This document shows, in pieces, positions 46,473 to 58,552 of a stretch of DNA of 64,000 nt. The notes under the pieces were generated by a model. It was not told the origin of the DNA and made no database searches. It saw only the letters and a list, made by a program, of their open reading frames with translations. Every line of letters begins with the position of its first letter. Positions within the stretch are counted from its first letter, which is position 1. The translations under genes were made by a program, and so were the position numbers. This stretch comes from Symbiodinium natans (taxonomy: Eukaryota > Sar > Dinophyceae > Suessiales > Symbiodiniaceae). The stretch spans positions 129,001 through 193,000 of the forward strand of contig CAJNDS010002271.1 of assembly GCA_905221605.1 (NCBI GenBank), in the 5' to 3' direction.

Positions 46473-47879
46473 AGCTGCCGGCGCTCACCGCGTCGCCAGG
46501 TGCGGACTGCAGCCGCGGGCCCATGCTCCAAAGCGGCGTTGTCGGTCACAGGGTCGAAGGATCCAAGTAGCTTGCAATGTGTTGGGGTTCTTGGGGCAAG
46601 GCCGAGTGTGGCGCATCTAAGATTTTGGGAGTGCCACAGTGCCGCTGAGGCCTTCGTTTGAGGGCTTCTTTAAATCTTTACAGCCCCTCTGAACTTAGCA
46701 TTCGGGAGCCATCTTGCCGTGGTACAATCCAGTAACTAAGGGTTGCAACTTACGTACAGCGGCGAAGCTTTCGCCACTAGCTTATGGAGCCGGATGGCGT
46801 AGTTGCGGACCCGCCCTTCCTAGGAAGAAAGCTCATGCGGCTTGTCTTGACTGAAGGCCGCGTCAACGTCACATGCTTGCATGTTCTGTATGAAGCCACA
46901 TGGGATGCGTCATGTTCGCCAACTTCTGCATATGTTGACTGTTGTTTGCTCAGAGACGTCGCCAAACGAAACAAGTACATACAGCGGCCCAGAAAGCACA
47001 GAAGATGCAAGAGGCGAAGATCGGTGGAAACTAATCGGAGGGCATCCACTTTGTCTTCAGAACCACAAGCCCACTGGCCTTCTGCTCTGCATTCCAGCGC
47101 CCGGCGGCTGAGTTGGGATCGACCTGACTGAGTACTGGTGCAAGCGCCGAGCGAGCTGTTGCAAGAATGCGCCAGCAGAGGCAAGTTACTCGACGGGTTT
47201 TTAGGGGCAGTGTCCGTTTTCGGGACCTTGCTCCCATGCCTTTCACAAGGGCTGAATATGTCAGAAAAGGAATGACGGCCTCGCATGCTGGATAACAAAG
47301 CCCCTCCTGCTTAGTGACTACAGCATCACCGAAAGATGACCCTGCAACTGCCAAAGAGTCTGGCATTATTAAGAGCTTCCTACACTCCGGTTGGACTCAG
47401 CCCCTTGCCCCAGCAACCACTAAGCGTTTCGCTGCCATGGCGGCCACCTGAGCGTTCGGCGAGTTTAAAGCTTTTGCCTTTCAACCTTTCTGTGATTGGA
47501 ATTCCGGGCTTGTTCGGGGGGACAATGGGCAATTGCTGTTTGCCCCCAAGCTTTGATTATGCCTTCTGTCTAACCTGGCCCTCGGAACCCTCCAATGACC
47601 TCCAAGGACCAAGGAAAACATTGAAGCCTTGGGGCAAGATGAAGATTGGACCCGGAAACCTTTCAGGAGCAAACCGCGTTCAACGGGAGTCGAATTTCGT
47701 TTATCTGAGCTTCGGTTCTGAGGGCTCCTTCACAAGCCCCTAAACCTCAGACGCTAGCATTGCCATGGCAGAACCATAACATTGGGGAGCCCCGAGCCCC
47801 TTAGAACTTTGAGAGCCCGAACCCTGCACACAGCCCATTTCTACTGGCAGCTCTCCTGTACAAGGCTTCAGGTTTCGGG

Positions 47880-48016
47880 GGGGGACGGTCCTGGCCCGAG
47901 AGCTGGTGAAAGAGCACGCTCAGCCGGTCAGCCCTGTACATCTTCTGCCTCTCCATCCCAGTAGCCCTGAGCAAGGATCTCGACTGCATCGAAAATCTCA
48001 GCACACGCAGAATCTC
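47880..48016 (-). CDS. Possible exon, basic helical protein
   Basis: The frame reads SEILRVLRFSMQSRSLLRA, then TGMERQKMYRADRLSVLFHQ, with favourable codons. A second frame over the same bases (EIFDAVEILAQGYWDGEAED, stop) is also credible, so frame choice is unsure. No family recognised. Confidence 0.3.
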
Positions 48017-50184
48017 CGAGAACCCAGCTGCTAAGTGTGTGAGTACAACACGTGCAGGCTAGGACAAAGCTTAAGGTAGTTCTGGTGGGGGGCGGGGGGG
48101 CGCTTCTGAGGGAAGCCAAGAACTCCTGCAATCCCGAAGCTCTCTGCGCAGGTGCCCTTAGCTTGACGAAAACAGTGTGGCCCAAATTGGACCTCCTCGC
48201 ACATGTCGGAGTCCAGTTTTCCTGGGCTACAAGATGCCACACAGTTGTAAGAGAAGTAGAAAGCATCAAAGAGTGCGACGGAGGCTGCGCTGGCTTTGGT
48301 TGGGGCCCTTCGGTTTTTGTTTGAAATCAACAGGAATGTGGTGATTCGACTCTGTCCGACTCTGTCCTGTGGGTGCAACAATCTGGGGCCTTAGACAAGG
48401 TCACGATTGTAAGCCTCGTAGAGGCACGAAAACATCCAAAACGCACTGAATCGAGCTTGCGAGCACTGCTTGAATTATGGCCGGAGACGGCCGAAAACTC
48501 AATCCTCACTACCAGATGCCGCATGGCTTGCATGCACTTCAATCTGCTTAGCACCTGAACCTTATAAACATGTTGCTCAGGAAAGTCGCCGAATTCAACC
48601 CTCAAGACTCGTGCTCTCGTCTTTCCGCGCTGCAGCGAATCCGAGCAATCTCAGATTTAGGCTGAGCCAGGGGATAGAGAAACAAGCGATTTGTGCGAGT
48701 CCAAGCTCTGGATGTGCGTTCAAGTCCGTACATTGGCTCACTTTGCCTTGCTCATGACAGCTAGGATGCCAAACTTTAAGGGGCACAGCTGAAGAGAACG
48801 ATGTTCTCCAGCATGATATCCGCCATTCAAAGCCGGACCCGCGGATGAAAGTAGCAGCTCGAGGTCGACTCAGTGTCTTGACACTCACCGCTGAAAGAGG
48901 TTTCACCCTCACTTCGTTAACGGCTGGCGCCCACTCAGTCTTTGAACTTTCCGGCCTTAGGCAAGAAGCAGGATCCCACGCCCGGGCTCACGAACTGAGA
49001 TTTCCGCTTTTTTTTTTGCCAGTGGCAGACACAAGGATGTGGCAGGGAGAGGGGCACCTTTACGGTCAATGGGCGGGTTGGTTGATTGCTTGGCTGATGT
49101 TGACACCTGGGACCGTCCAGCCGCAATATAGGTGGGACCGGGTTGTTTTGGACCGCAATAGGGGCTTTTCAGAAATGGGACCAGGGGCAGTGCGCATAGT
49201 TTAGCTGCTCTGGGACGAGGCCTTCAGGCTTTCTGTTCTCCACGGTGGGCCCCTGATGGTTGATCAGTGCTGCTCTCCGTTGAAAGTGGGGATGGCTGCA
49301 AGCACCCCAAAACCGCCTGTAACAAAACGCTTCCATCAAAACCTGCGAAGCTTTGGGTTCCCGGCACCTTGGGACGTTTTTTATGGCTCATGCTTCATGG
49401 AATTCGGGGCATGTGGGGCCAGCCCCACCCTGTGAGACCCGCCTTGCACATGTTGATGAAATCCGCGTAGTCCTTCGGGGTGTCCGTCATGTTCAAAGCC
49501 GCGGCGACTTTCGCACCTCAGAACACTCAAGGGGAGCAGTAATTATGAAATAATTATGAAGCAATGGCACACCAGTTGCCCTGCTCGGTATCAAGGCTTC
49601 GAGCTGCAACGCAATTCGATCAAAAGTCAATGCTGTGCACCCTGAGCCCATTGGTGTGCGCAACAATGCGCCTGGGGGACTGCAGGCAGGTTGACCACAT
49701 GCATACAAATTTCATCAGTTACATTATTTGCTTAGAGTTGGCATTGAAGGCCACATCTGCGACGGCAGCTCCTACATCCGCACGAAGCTCAGCGAACTCT
49801 GAGGCCCTCCCTCGGTTCCTTCCTTTTAAAAAGCGTCCGGCGCGTGGGCTTGATGACTTCAAAGCCGCGACCCGGAAACCCGAGGCTCTAAACCACTTTG
49901 AGGACGAGATGCCGTCCGCACCTTCCTTGTCCCAGGCCGCCTGGCTCCAGCTGAAGGATGCTTAAGTTTAAGAAGAGTTTCCAGAGTCCACGGCGTGGCC
50001 GTGGCAGACCGAGTTCCGCTCTGGAGCCGACTCATGCCTTTCAAGAGCGTAACCTTGGGTAAGCTAAAGAATTTCCTAGTAGCACCGTGAGGCAAGATGC
50101 CGTAAGGCCGCATGTTGGCCAGAGCTCTTCCGCTACCCTACAAGTAGGGAGTCCTGCCCGCTACCCCAAAAGCAAAACAAATCC

Positions 50185-50705
50185 AGGGTTTGATTCTCCA
50201 CCCGCCTCCCCGTAGGCACATCAACCCTTCTGGCCTTGAAGGGGGCCTCGTCGAAGCCAGCACCGCCCTCCTTGGTCACCACCTTCTTCAGCTCCTCAAC
50301 CTTTCGAAAACATTGTCTGAGAGTTTGCGGTACTGCCCTGGTGAACGCATGCGACCAGCGAAAATGAGGGAGAAGTGCACGAAATTGTGCGGGCGGGGAA
50401 AGCGCCGCAGTCCAACTACAGCCTGCTGGAAGGATGCATCCTTGGATTATGAGTGGTTCGAAGCAGCCTGTGCCTATCAAACAGCACATAGTGCTTTTAA
50501 AACCAGGCTCCTCGGATCCGTTCATAGCCCGCTCCCCGATGAAAGAGAATTAGTTTGAACAACAAAGCCAGCACAGGAGATTACATTCCCATGCAGCGGG
50601 CATAAACAGGAAGCTAGTCTCACCCCTAATTAACCTGAACTGAAAGAATCGCAAAGCCTTCTTGGCGAGGTCCGCATCCGAGGGGGGGGCCGACATACTT
50701 GAGGC
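50185..50705 (-). CDS. Two joined exons of an unknown Lys-rich protein
   Basis: Exon 50705-50635 reads ASSMSAPPSDADLAKKALRF and ends AG before GTTAAT in phase 2. It joins an exon starting at 50337 (acceptor ccag, then G) reading AVPQTLRQCFRKVEELKK and then VVTKEGGAGFDEAPFKARR. The end of the second exon is uncertain: GC after TTCAAG, or GT after AGAAGG. A further exon near 49955 (AAWDKEGADGISSSK) fits phase 0. No known domain. Confidence 0.5.
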
Positions 50706-51210
50706 CTGCGCCAGGTCTGTTTTCAGGTCTTGGGCAGGGCGGCTCCTGAATAATGTGCTGAATGTTCGCATGGGGGGAAGGGCCAACAACTATTCACCAT
50801 TTCCTGCAGGGTAGCGTGAGGCCACATGCTGTTCTGAGCTCGAGGCCTCGCGTAGGGTCGAAGCTTAATCCCGAAGAATCTAAGACGTGCGCAGGAGAAA
50901 GGAAAAGGAGAGAAGAAGATCTTGAGAACGTATCTCATGAAACGAGGTACCTTCTAAATCTGAAAGAAGGAGAGAGTGGGAGGGAGAGAGAGAGAGAGAG
51001 CGAGAAAGGCAGATGGAGAAGGGAAGACAAACAAGAGGAGACAAGAAGAAGATGAAAGAAGCCAAAGACGAAGATAACAAGAAAGTTCGTTTTGCGGCTT
51101 TTTGAGCTTCAAGGCTGTCTTGCGATGGTGACCCGGAAGGGATGTCGGGGTGAGGGGTCCCCACGGAAATGATTGCAGCCGGGGAGTGGGTGTTTCGGTG
51201 GCTTTGCTCT

Positions 51211-51355
51211 CTTAAGCAAGTGAGCAGTAACTCGACTTAGAAGGCGTGTGAGTTGAGTTCCTAAGTGAGCGTATTCGCCGCTCAGGAGCGAATTAGTTGA
51301 CTTAGTAGGTTGGCTTACATGGCTTCTAAGTCGAGCGAGCGCTCACTTGCTTAAG
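51211..51355. repeat. Foldback (inverted-repeat) sequence, 145 bp
   Basis: The left arm cttaagcaagtgagc (51211) is an exact reverse complement of gctcacttgcttaag (51341-51355). Further in, ctcgacttagaag pairs with cttctaagtcgag. The arms are interrupted by short mismatches and enclose about 60 bp. It can form a long hairpin and may be a small foldback element. Confidence 0.75.
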
Positions 51356-52356
51356 CGCTCTAAGCCATTTAGACGCTTAGCAACCTGCGCGAACTTCCGA
51401 GTAGTTTCGTAGCTCTAACCATGTAACTGCCAGCCAAAGGCCCGCCAGGCAGTCAAGTACAACCGTGTAATATGCCGATGGAAGAAATCTTGCACCACTT
51501 TTATGTATCCTTCACAAAGAGGTCGAACACGACAGCGTCTGGAACGAACGACCCAAATCTTGCATCACCCTAAATGGACATCATCTTCTTTTTTGCGCTC
51601 CTGTTTTCCGCTGGCGACGGTAATTGCACTTTTGTGCAGAGCGTCCTGTGGTTTGGCATGGTTATTTGCCATGGACTCCGAGCTTTAATCTTCTTGAGAA
51701 CGACAGTTGAGCATAACCCCATCTCCAACATGGACCAAAAGTCACTATAGCACCAGTGAGATTCACGATCCCGCAACCTCGAAACTCCACCTGGTGTCAT
51801 GCACAAACTGTCTGGGGCTGAAGGTCTTCGCATGTGCTGCACAGCGCTACTGCCCTTCCTGCCACCTTGCACCAGATAGACAGCAACACTAACCCCACAA
51901 CATTGTACCCGTTACAGGCAGCGCCGGCTCCAATCCCACAACATCGTACCCATGAAACAAGGTAGCTTCCAGGAAGGTTCGCCTGTACATCTGAACTACA
52001 GCCAGGTAGGCTCTCACGACATCATTCGCACCATAGTGCATGATTGCTCAAAACAAAAATTAATATCCACTATTTAGGGTCGTTGCCAGTATACTTCTAT
52101 TTTCATATCCAACCATTCATTTTATCTTCATGATAGGGAGGTCCGAATCTGACATAGTCCGGTTCTTAACCAACGCTATGTATAGATCCTGGAAAAGGTC
52201 TTGCTCTGACTTGCCAAGAGCAAGCACATGATACAACATGGAGCTTGCTTAGAGCAAGCACATTTAGAGCTTGCTAGAGCCAGCAAAACTCAACAACACC
52301 GAGCTTCCTGGGCCCGTCAATGGAAAAAAATCCCTTCAGGATAAAGCAAGTCAATC

Positions 52357-54639
52357 TCAAAAAGAAGCCGTGTGCATTGGGTCGATGGCTGTCGCTGCTT
52401 CATGTAGATCCTTCGCCACTTTCGTCGCTTCCTTCTTCTGCATCCTTGCCTTGGCTCGCGCCGCAATTTCGCCGACCTCCTGCAAGAGCGCCTGGCCGTC
52501 GAGCCAGCCAGCCAGAAGCCCTCCGTCCCCCACGAGAAGCTGCTGTAAGTCCTGGTTGAACTCCTCGATGTCGTCTTCGGTGCCGATCTTCTGAAGGATG
52601 GCCTCCTTGTCTGCAGCCCGAGATGCATTGCACTCCTGGACCTTCAGATGACTAAGGTTGCCGGAGTGTTCTTCGAGCACTTGCGGCGAGTGAATGACGA
52701 CGTGCTGCTCCAAGTTCGACGCATGGGCCTCTGCGAGCTCCGCGACGCACCATGCACGCGTGAACAAGTTGAAGTCCCTGTCCACGGCTACGACTTGAAG
52801 AAAGCCTGAGTACTGGCGATGAAGATGTGCCATCATGTCGTCGAATTTGTTGAGCTCGCACTCACCTGGATGCTCGTTGAAGAATTTCGGAGTGCTGCAG
52901 TTGCACGAAGGCAGCACTTCTTTGGTGACAGTGTCTGCGACGCCCATGGAATTACCACAAATACTGGCGTGCTGGTTGATGCATATGGCGCAAAGCCAGT
53001 ACTCCAAGTCCACTTTATCTTCGAGCTGCTCCTTGAGAGACTTCTCGTCGTGGTTCCTGAGCGACTCCGCAATCGAATCCCAGCGCTTTGACCCCAGGCC
53101 GTTGGCGACGACCACGGCCACCAGGTCACTGAAGCGGTTGGCCCAGTGATGCGTGACCATCCGCGGCGGCTTCGGATGCTTGCGGGGCTTCTTCGGCAGC
53201 ACTTCTGCCAGGGACTTGCCCAGCTCTCCAACGCGAGACTCGGGGATCACTGCGTGGCGCACGACGTCATTGGTGGTGGACCTCCTGGGGTCGAAATGCG
53301 GCATCAAGTCGGAACCCAAGCGAGCGTGGAAGTCAAGCAGTTGACCAAGCGTGATTCGTCGGCTGGCCAATTCCGCGACCTTCCTGTCCCACGCACCCTG
53401 GTCAACTTCTGCCGGACGATCCGTCACATGCTCGTTGCGGCCCCTCCTTGGCTCTCCAGTTGAAGCCTTGGAGGATTTGCAAAGCAGACAAGAAGGGAGA
53501 CTCAGGGACGCGGCAGAGAGAATCACCACACAAAATACGTTGCCGAAGGTGTCGGCCACAGCCGAGTACATGTACGCGTCATAAAACTCCTTCGTCACCG
53601 CCACCCACATGGTGCCCCAAGTGATTATGTGCCACGACATCGAGACGCCAGCAACCACAGTTCCTGCACGAGCACGCCCAATGACCTTCAGAGCGAAGGC
53701 CACTTCTTTGTCCAGCTGGGCATTGACTCCGTCACTGGCATTCAGCCCCGCTGCTGTCCGCAGCGCACGAACCGGAGGGGAATATGCCCGCCAGATGAGC
53801 ACCGTAAACACGATGATCTCCAAAGCCCAAATGGATGAGAAAATGAGCGTGGGGATGGGGTAATAGTACGTAATCGCAAGGACACTGAGCATGATCATCA
53901 TCAATCGGGACAGCCAAATGATCGACCGGGTGCCCGGTAAGGGTTCGCCCCAAGACCTCTCGAGGGCAAGCAGACGGTCGACGACAAACTGCATACACCA
54001 CACGGCGCTCAGCATACCAGCCGATGTCCCGTACGAAGAGACCATCATGGGAACAGGGAAGTTGTTGTATGCATAGTCTCGCAGGCCGTCATTGTCCAGA
54101 TCGGCCCCCTGACACGCATCGAACACAACACCCGCGGTCTTCAGGAGGACGGCCAAGAAGATGCTGATCGTGCATCTTATGGATTCGCGGATGTATTTCG
54201 AAGGCGGATGATCGGCCAGAGACATCCAAATCGCAATCACGGCGAGTACAGCATTCACAACGCTGAAGATCCAAGTTTGGATCCAGAACTCCTCAAAACG
54301 CATCCCGAAGCGGGTCGGCATCGCCGGGTCAAACTCGCGGCACCCCTCCTCCCCGCCGAAGAAAAGCCAGGGCATGAGCGCTACAAAGACCGTGCTCAAC
54401 AAGATCATGACGGCCACAAAAAAGCGACAGGGCCAAGGCCAGGGGCTCTCCTCCTTCACGACGAAACGGCCCACACCGTAAACCCAAATTGCCAGGTAGC
54501 AGCCACCGAAGAGGGCATTGAAGAAGCAGAGACCAATTGAAACCACCAACACATAACCCGCGGCTGCAATCATGAGCTTCCTTTTCCTTTGGCGCGCATA
54601 AGCCGCCACGTCCTTCGCGGTCTGGCGCAGGCGTCCCAT
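52357..54639 (-). CDS. Multi-pass membrane protein with cytosolic WCVAEL domain, intronless
   Basis: A single frame of 760 codons from ATG 54639 (MGRLRQTAKDVAAYARQ) to TGA 52357. About ten hydrophobic spans fill residues 20-395, for example LMIAAAGYVLVVSIGLCFF, FVAVMILLSTVFVALMPWLF and IIVFTVLIWRAY. The remaining 360 residues are soluble. They contain THHWANRFSDLVAVVVANGL, YWLCAICINQHASICGN and FLQVVAVDRDFNLFTRAWCV followed by AELAEAH, then a charged C-terminal helix. The WC-x-x-E after a hydrophobic strand recalls the TIR-like or WCLFE-type domains that recur in algal and protist proteins, but the exact family is not certain. I infer a membrane receptor or channel-like protein with a signalling domain. 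No introns. Confidence 0.8.
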   Translation of the reverse strand: MGRLRQTAKDVAAYARQRKRKLMIAAAGYVLVVSIGLCFFNALFGGCYLAIWVYGVGRFVVKEESPWPWPCRFFVAVMILLSTVFVALMPWLFFGGEEGCREFDPAMPTRFGMRFEEFWIQTWIFSVVNAVLAVIAIWMSLADHPPSKYIRESIRCTISIFLAVLLKTAGVVFDACQGADLDNDGLRDYAYNNFPVPMMVSSYGTSAGMLSAVWCMQFVVDRLLALERSWGEPLPGTRSIIWLSRLMMIMLSVLAITYYYPIPTLIFSSIWALEIIVFTVLIWRAYSPPVRALRTAAGLNASDGVNAQLDKEVAFALKVIGRARAGTVVAGVSMSWHIITWGTMWVAVTKEFYDAYMYSAVADTFGNVFCVVILSAASLSLPSCLLCKSSKASTGEPRRGRNEHVTDRPAEVDQGAWDRKVAELASRRITLGQLLDFHARLGSDLMPHFDPRRSTTNDVVRHAVIPESRVGELGKSLAEVLPKKPRKHPKPPRMVTHHWANRFSDLVAVVVANGLGSKRWDSIAESLRNHDEKSLKEQLEDKVDLEYWLCAICINQHASICGNSMGVADTVTKEVLPSCNCSTPKFFNEHPGECELNKFDDMMAHLHRQYSGFLQVVAVDRDFNLFTRAWCVAELAEAHASNLEQHVVIHSPQVLEEHSGNLSHLKVQECNASRAADKEAILQKIGTEDDIEEFNQDLQQLLVGDGGLLAGWLDGQALLQEVGEIAARAKARMQKKEATKVAKDLHEAATAIDPMHTASF

Positions 54640-54999
54640 GGCTGCAACCACCCACAACAACCTACAACGTGGGTGGCGCCGACATCCACCCTACATCCAC
54701 TATCCGTGGGAGTTGAGGGTGTCCGTAGCATCCCGATGCACCAGCCTTTCGCCTACTCATATATGGCTAGGACTATTGTGCCATCATGCTTGCCACAATT
54801 TTTATCGGCCATACTTATCACAAGAAGTCCATGACGTGTGAAATGCTCAGAATGATCGGAATGATCGAACGCACGAAGTCGGAGGACATGCTCAATCCAC
54901 ACGGAATTCAGCAAGGCAACAGTGCATCCAGGTGCAGGCAGGCGGCAGGGGCCCAGCTGGCCAAGGCAAGGATGGATGCTTCTTGATGCTGCAGGTGGC

Positions 55000-57150
55000 T
55001 GCAGAACCACCGGCAACCATGCTTTAAGGTTTGCAGCGTGTTCCTGTTAAAGAGGTAGAAGGGCCTCACCCCTGCACCCGAAAACGGCCCCCCAAGTCCC
55101 ACAATTTCAATGCCCTTTCGTCCCAGCATCTGCGGCTCCAGCGTCGACCAGGACACCTGGCAAGTACCGCCGACGAGTATCCGAGACGTTCTCGAAAGAA
55201 GGCGACGCGTCGGTCGGGATGCTGTGACTCGACCCAGGAAATGCGGCTTCCGCGCACACTGCTCAGTGGACAAACACTATCTTCATGACAACTCAATGCA
55301 GCATCGACAAGTCTCAACAAAGAGAACAACCAGATGATAACCTCTTTTTAAAAAAATTCCGCAGCAAGTTCCAAATTCCAAGTTGATGACATGAGCACGT
55401 TTGCCAAGTTCGGCTGGGTTGCTTCTTCGACCATGTGTCCTGCTCCCGGTGAGTGACGCGGACACGCAGCTTCTGCCCTTTCAAGAGCTCGGCAATTGAT
55501 GTTCATGAACAGAACATCCTACATTGAAAGAGTACACGGGCTTGGGGCACCTTTCCAGGCCTCGCTTCCGGCAATACGGAATATCATCTTTACCAGACAC
55601 CTCTCCATCTGCAATCGAGGGCACTCGAGGTCGTCTGCTATTGTCTACCGTACGTTGGTAAACGGTGACGAAGGCCTCTTGGGGGACTCTTGAAACTCTT
55701 TGGGCGTGCGCCCTCTGGACCGCTGTGCCTGTGGACGTGCGGGCGCCGCGGAGGGAGCGCGCCGCCTCCTCGCAAAGAGTGACGCTCCTGCCATGGTCGA
55801 CCGTAGACGATAGGGGATTCTTGGAGCGCCTTCTCCACGAATCTGGGGGCTCAAGCCAGGTCGAGGCTTTTTGTGCGGAGGGCTTGTGATGAAGCTCGGG
55901 ATTCAGGTACCTAGCCAGAAGAGTCTTGCAAAGTGCATGCTGCCTGTGCTTGCCCCAGGCGCAGCCCACAGCCTTAGTGCCACCACTCGCTTTGCTGAAG
56001 TCGCTCTCATGTCGGCTGTTGTGGCTTATTTTCGCGAGGGTTCTCATGTCTTGTGAGCAACAGAACCAGAAGGCGCAGCCCGAGAGAGCCCTGAGCATGA
56101 GTCTCCCAAGTCAGAACCTCAATTCGTCTCTCAGCACTATAAACACTTAAGCCCATTTTCAGAACCTCAGTTTGAAGCAACCAGCTGCGAGACGGTGCCA
56201 AAAAGTCCCTTAAGCCGCGCTGCAAGCGTCACCGGAGCGCCGCCGCTGGCAGAAGCACGCTCCAGCGCGGAGCTTCGAATCTGCAAGGGCGTGTTAGAAT
56301 TATGTAAATTATAAAGAATTATATAGAATTATCGGGAATATGGAATTACGTAGGATTGTACAGAATTATATAGATTTTTAGAGCTTGTGTGTCAGCCTAA
56401 GCTCTCCAACCTACTGGGATTCCAGGCTTTGCAAGTCCATCGCAGGGAACTCCGGCCCAGCCTCTTCAAGCAGCTCCGATGCACCATGGCAGCGCATCAC
56501 CTCCACGCACCATCCGTGTTCCATTTTTTTGTGCCACCCGCACAGATGAAGGCCTTCAAAGCTACTTCTCTTGTTTTGTGAATCGCAAACTGAACGCTCA
56601 CGAGTAATCCGCACAGCTTCTAGTGTCACTAAGTTCGTTGAAAGTCCGAGAACTCGAATGAGTTCAAACATGAAGAGGCCTGTCCGCGCGGGAGTGCCAA
56701 AGAGACTAAGCACAAGCGCAGTGACATGCTAAGACTAGTGCGCAAAAGCAAACAGCAAGCGAGACGCCAAACTGCAATGCCCCACTATGTGAAAGGCAGA
56801 TCTCGGTTGGAGTCCAACAGCAAACCACGCCTATCAAGAGAGGACAGAGTCAAAGCTACCTTTCAAGCCTTTGGGCCTTCCAACCCCATCGCCAACTCAA
56901 GCCCCAATCAGTGAAGTGAAGGCCTGATTGAAACATGAGACAGCGTCTGCAGGCCAAACCCCACAAGTGCCAGACTTGGAAGGATTTGAAGTGGCCGGCA
57001 GCCGGCATGCCCTGGCCTCGGAACGGAGCCGCGCGTCCAAGCCTTCACTGCTCGCAAAGAGTGCCACAAGGTTGGCCAAGGGGGTGTTTGCAAAATGTTG
57101 TAAAGCATGCCGCAGCTCTCTTGGGCACGTAGCAGAAGAACATAGTGGCA
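55000..57150. other. No supported gene
   Basis: A GC-rich minus region at 55640-55860 is open in three frames, so none can be chosen. The 205-codon frame at 55481-56098 has no motif. An AT-rich patch with repeated gaattat words lies near 56295-56375. Confidence 0.4.
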
Positions 57151-57152
57151 GC

Positions 57153-57470
57153 CTACTGTGCAGACACTTCCTCGGTTGCCTGTGAGATGTCGTCTTGGAC
57201 CACGATCCGGATTTGCGAGGCCTGGTGTGTGGGCGGCAAGCCAAGCTGAAGGAGGATTCCCTTGGCGACACCGCAAAAAAACCGTACTATCAGCCCTGCA
57301 CAAACTGATACATGGCCTAGAGACATCACCGGAAGACAACCCTCGGCCGTAGGGTGCGCCACGATATGTGCCTACAGTGCTTGCAGTTTGGCCACGGAGC
57401 CGGACTTGCCCCAACTGAGCACTGTCGGAATGGCCTCGTGCATCGAAGTGCTGGTCTGCAGGCGGCTGCC
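57153..57470 (-). CDS. 3' end of a spliced gene, unknown protein
   Basis: Exon 57470-57381 (30 codons, GSRLQTSTSMHEAIPTVLSW and on) ends at a GC donor. It joins 57260-57153 in phase 0, reading GILLQLGLPPTHQASQIRIV and ending ATEEVSAQ with a TAG stop. Both exons begin with G after AG. Upstream on the same strand, 57590-57700 offers acidic (PEQQEEEVADPAKASVEF) and hydrophobic (LFAYVAVHALGMGEGWLG) candidate exons in different frames. Function unknown. Confidence 0.55.
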
Positions 57471-58552
57471 CTGCGCCCCTGGGAGTTTCGGGATGAGTGC
57501 TTCTTAGTGCTTCTTCCCTCTTTGAGCTTGCCTAGTGCATGGCGAAGAAGTGTCTCGCGCATGAACCCAAGCCACCCTTCACCCATGCCCAGCGCATGCA
57601 CAGCAACATAGGCGAAGAGGCCTGCAGTAGCCGAAGGAGATGAACTCCACAGAAGCTTTCGCGGGGTCTGCGACCTCTTCCTCCTGTTGCTCTGGGCTGC
57701 AGGGCATTTATGCGGCAATTCTGACAGCAACGTGTAGACGCAGGGAATGCAGCAACTTGGGTACTGATTCTCTGCGCATTTGGGATTGTTTGTTTTCACT
57801 CCGGCATAGTTTGGGGTTGAGGCTTTCAGCGCTGGTCCCGAACTGGAAAAGGGGCCAGAAACCAAAGCATGCCAAAGGTCCACTTAGACAAACCATCAAC
57901 GTGCTGGTGCCTCCGAGGTGTGGATATGAGCTTGGGAAGCTTCGGAAGCTTCGGAAGCTTCATCACGGGCTTTGGGTGCATCCTCAGCGCTGTCCATCCC
58001 CTGACCCTCGCCTTCCTCCAGGGAGACCTGGCAGTGTTGAGAGTGTTGACAGCGAGCGCATGGGATGTACTTGCGTGAAGGTCAGCCTTCGACTGCGACG
58101 ACTTCCCACGTACCGCCCCGCAAAGGTCGCCTGCAGCCTAACTTGCAGCTATTCAGGGTCCATCTCTTCCTGAGCCCGTCCTATCATGGCAGTATATATA
58201 GTCCCTCCTGCTTTTAGGGTCACGGGGTCTTGAGAATCATGGGGGTTTCTGATGGGTATTTGATGCGTATTCGGAACTGCGCTTGCAAGTTACGCCGACC
58301 GTAGGTCCCTCGAGTCTCTCAGGTCATGTGAGCATTAGCGGCATTAGCCTGCCAGTGCTTGGGGCAAAATCCAGAAAAAGAACTCCGAGTTCATCTCAAC
58401 ACCATCACTACAACCCTGCGATGGGTGGAAAAACCCACTGTCGAAACAGCTCGTTGGTTCGATATGTTACATTAGAGACCGGGCAACCCGAAATCCGAAG
58501 ATATCCCAAGGACACATGCTAACAGCAGGGCGCGGACAAACGTCCAAATGAA

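Noticed and set aside
55481-56098. 205-codon minus-strand open frame
   Set aside because: Part of it is open in all three minus frames owing to GC-rich sequence, and the protein shows no domain-like pattern.
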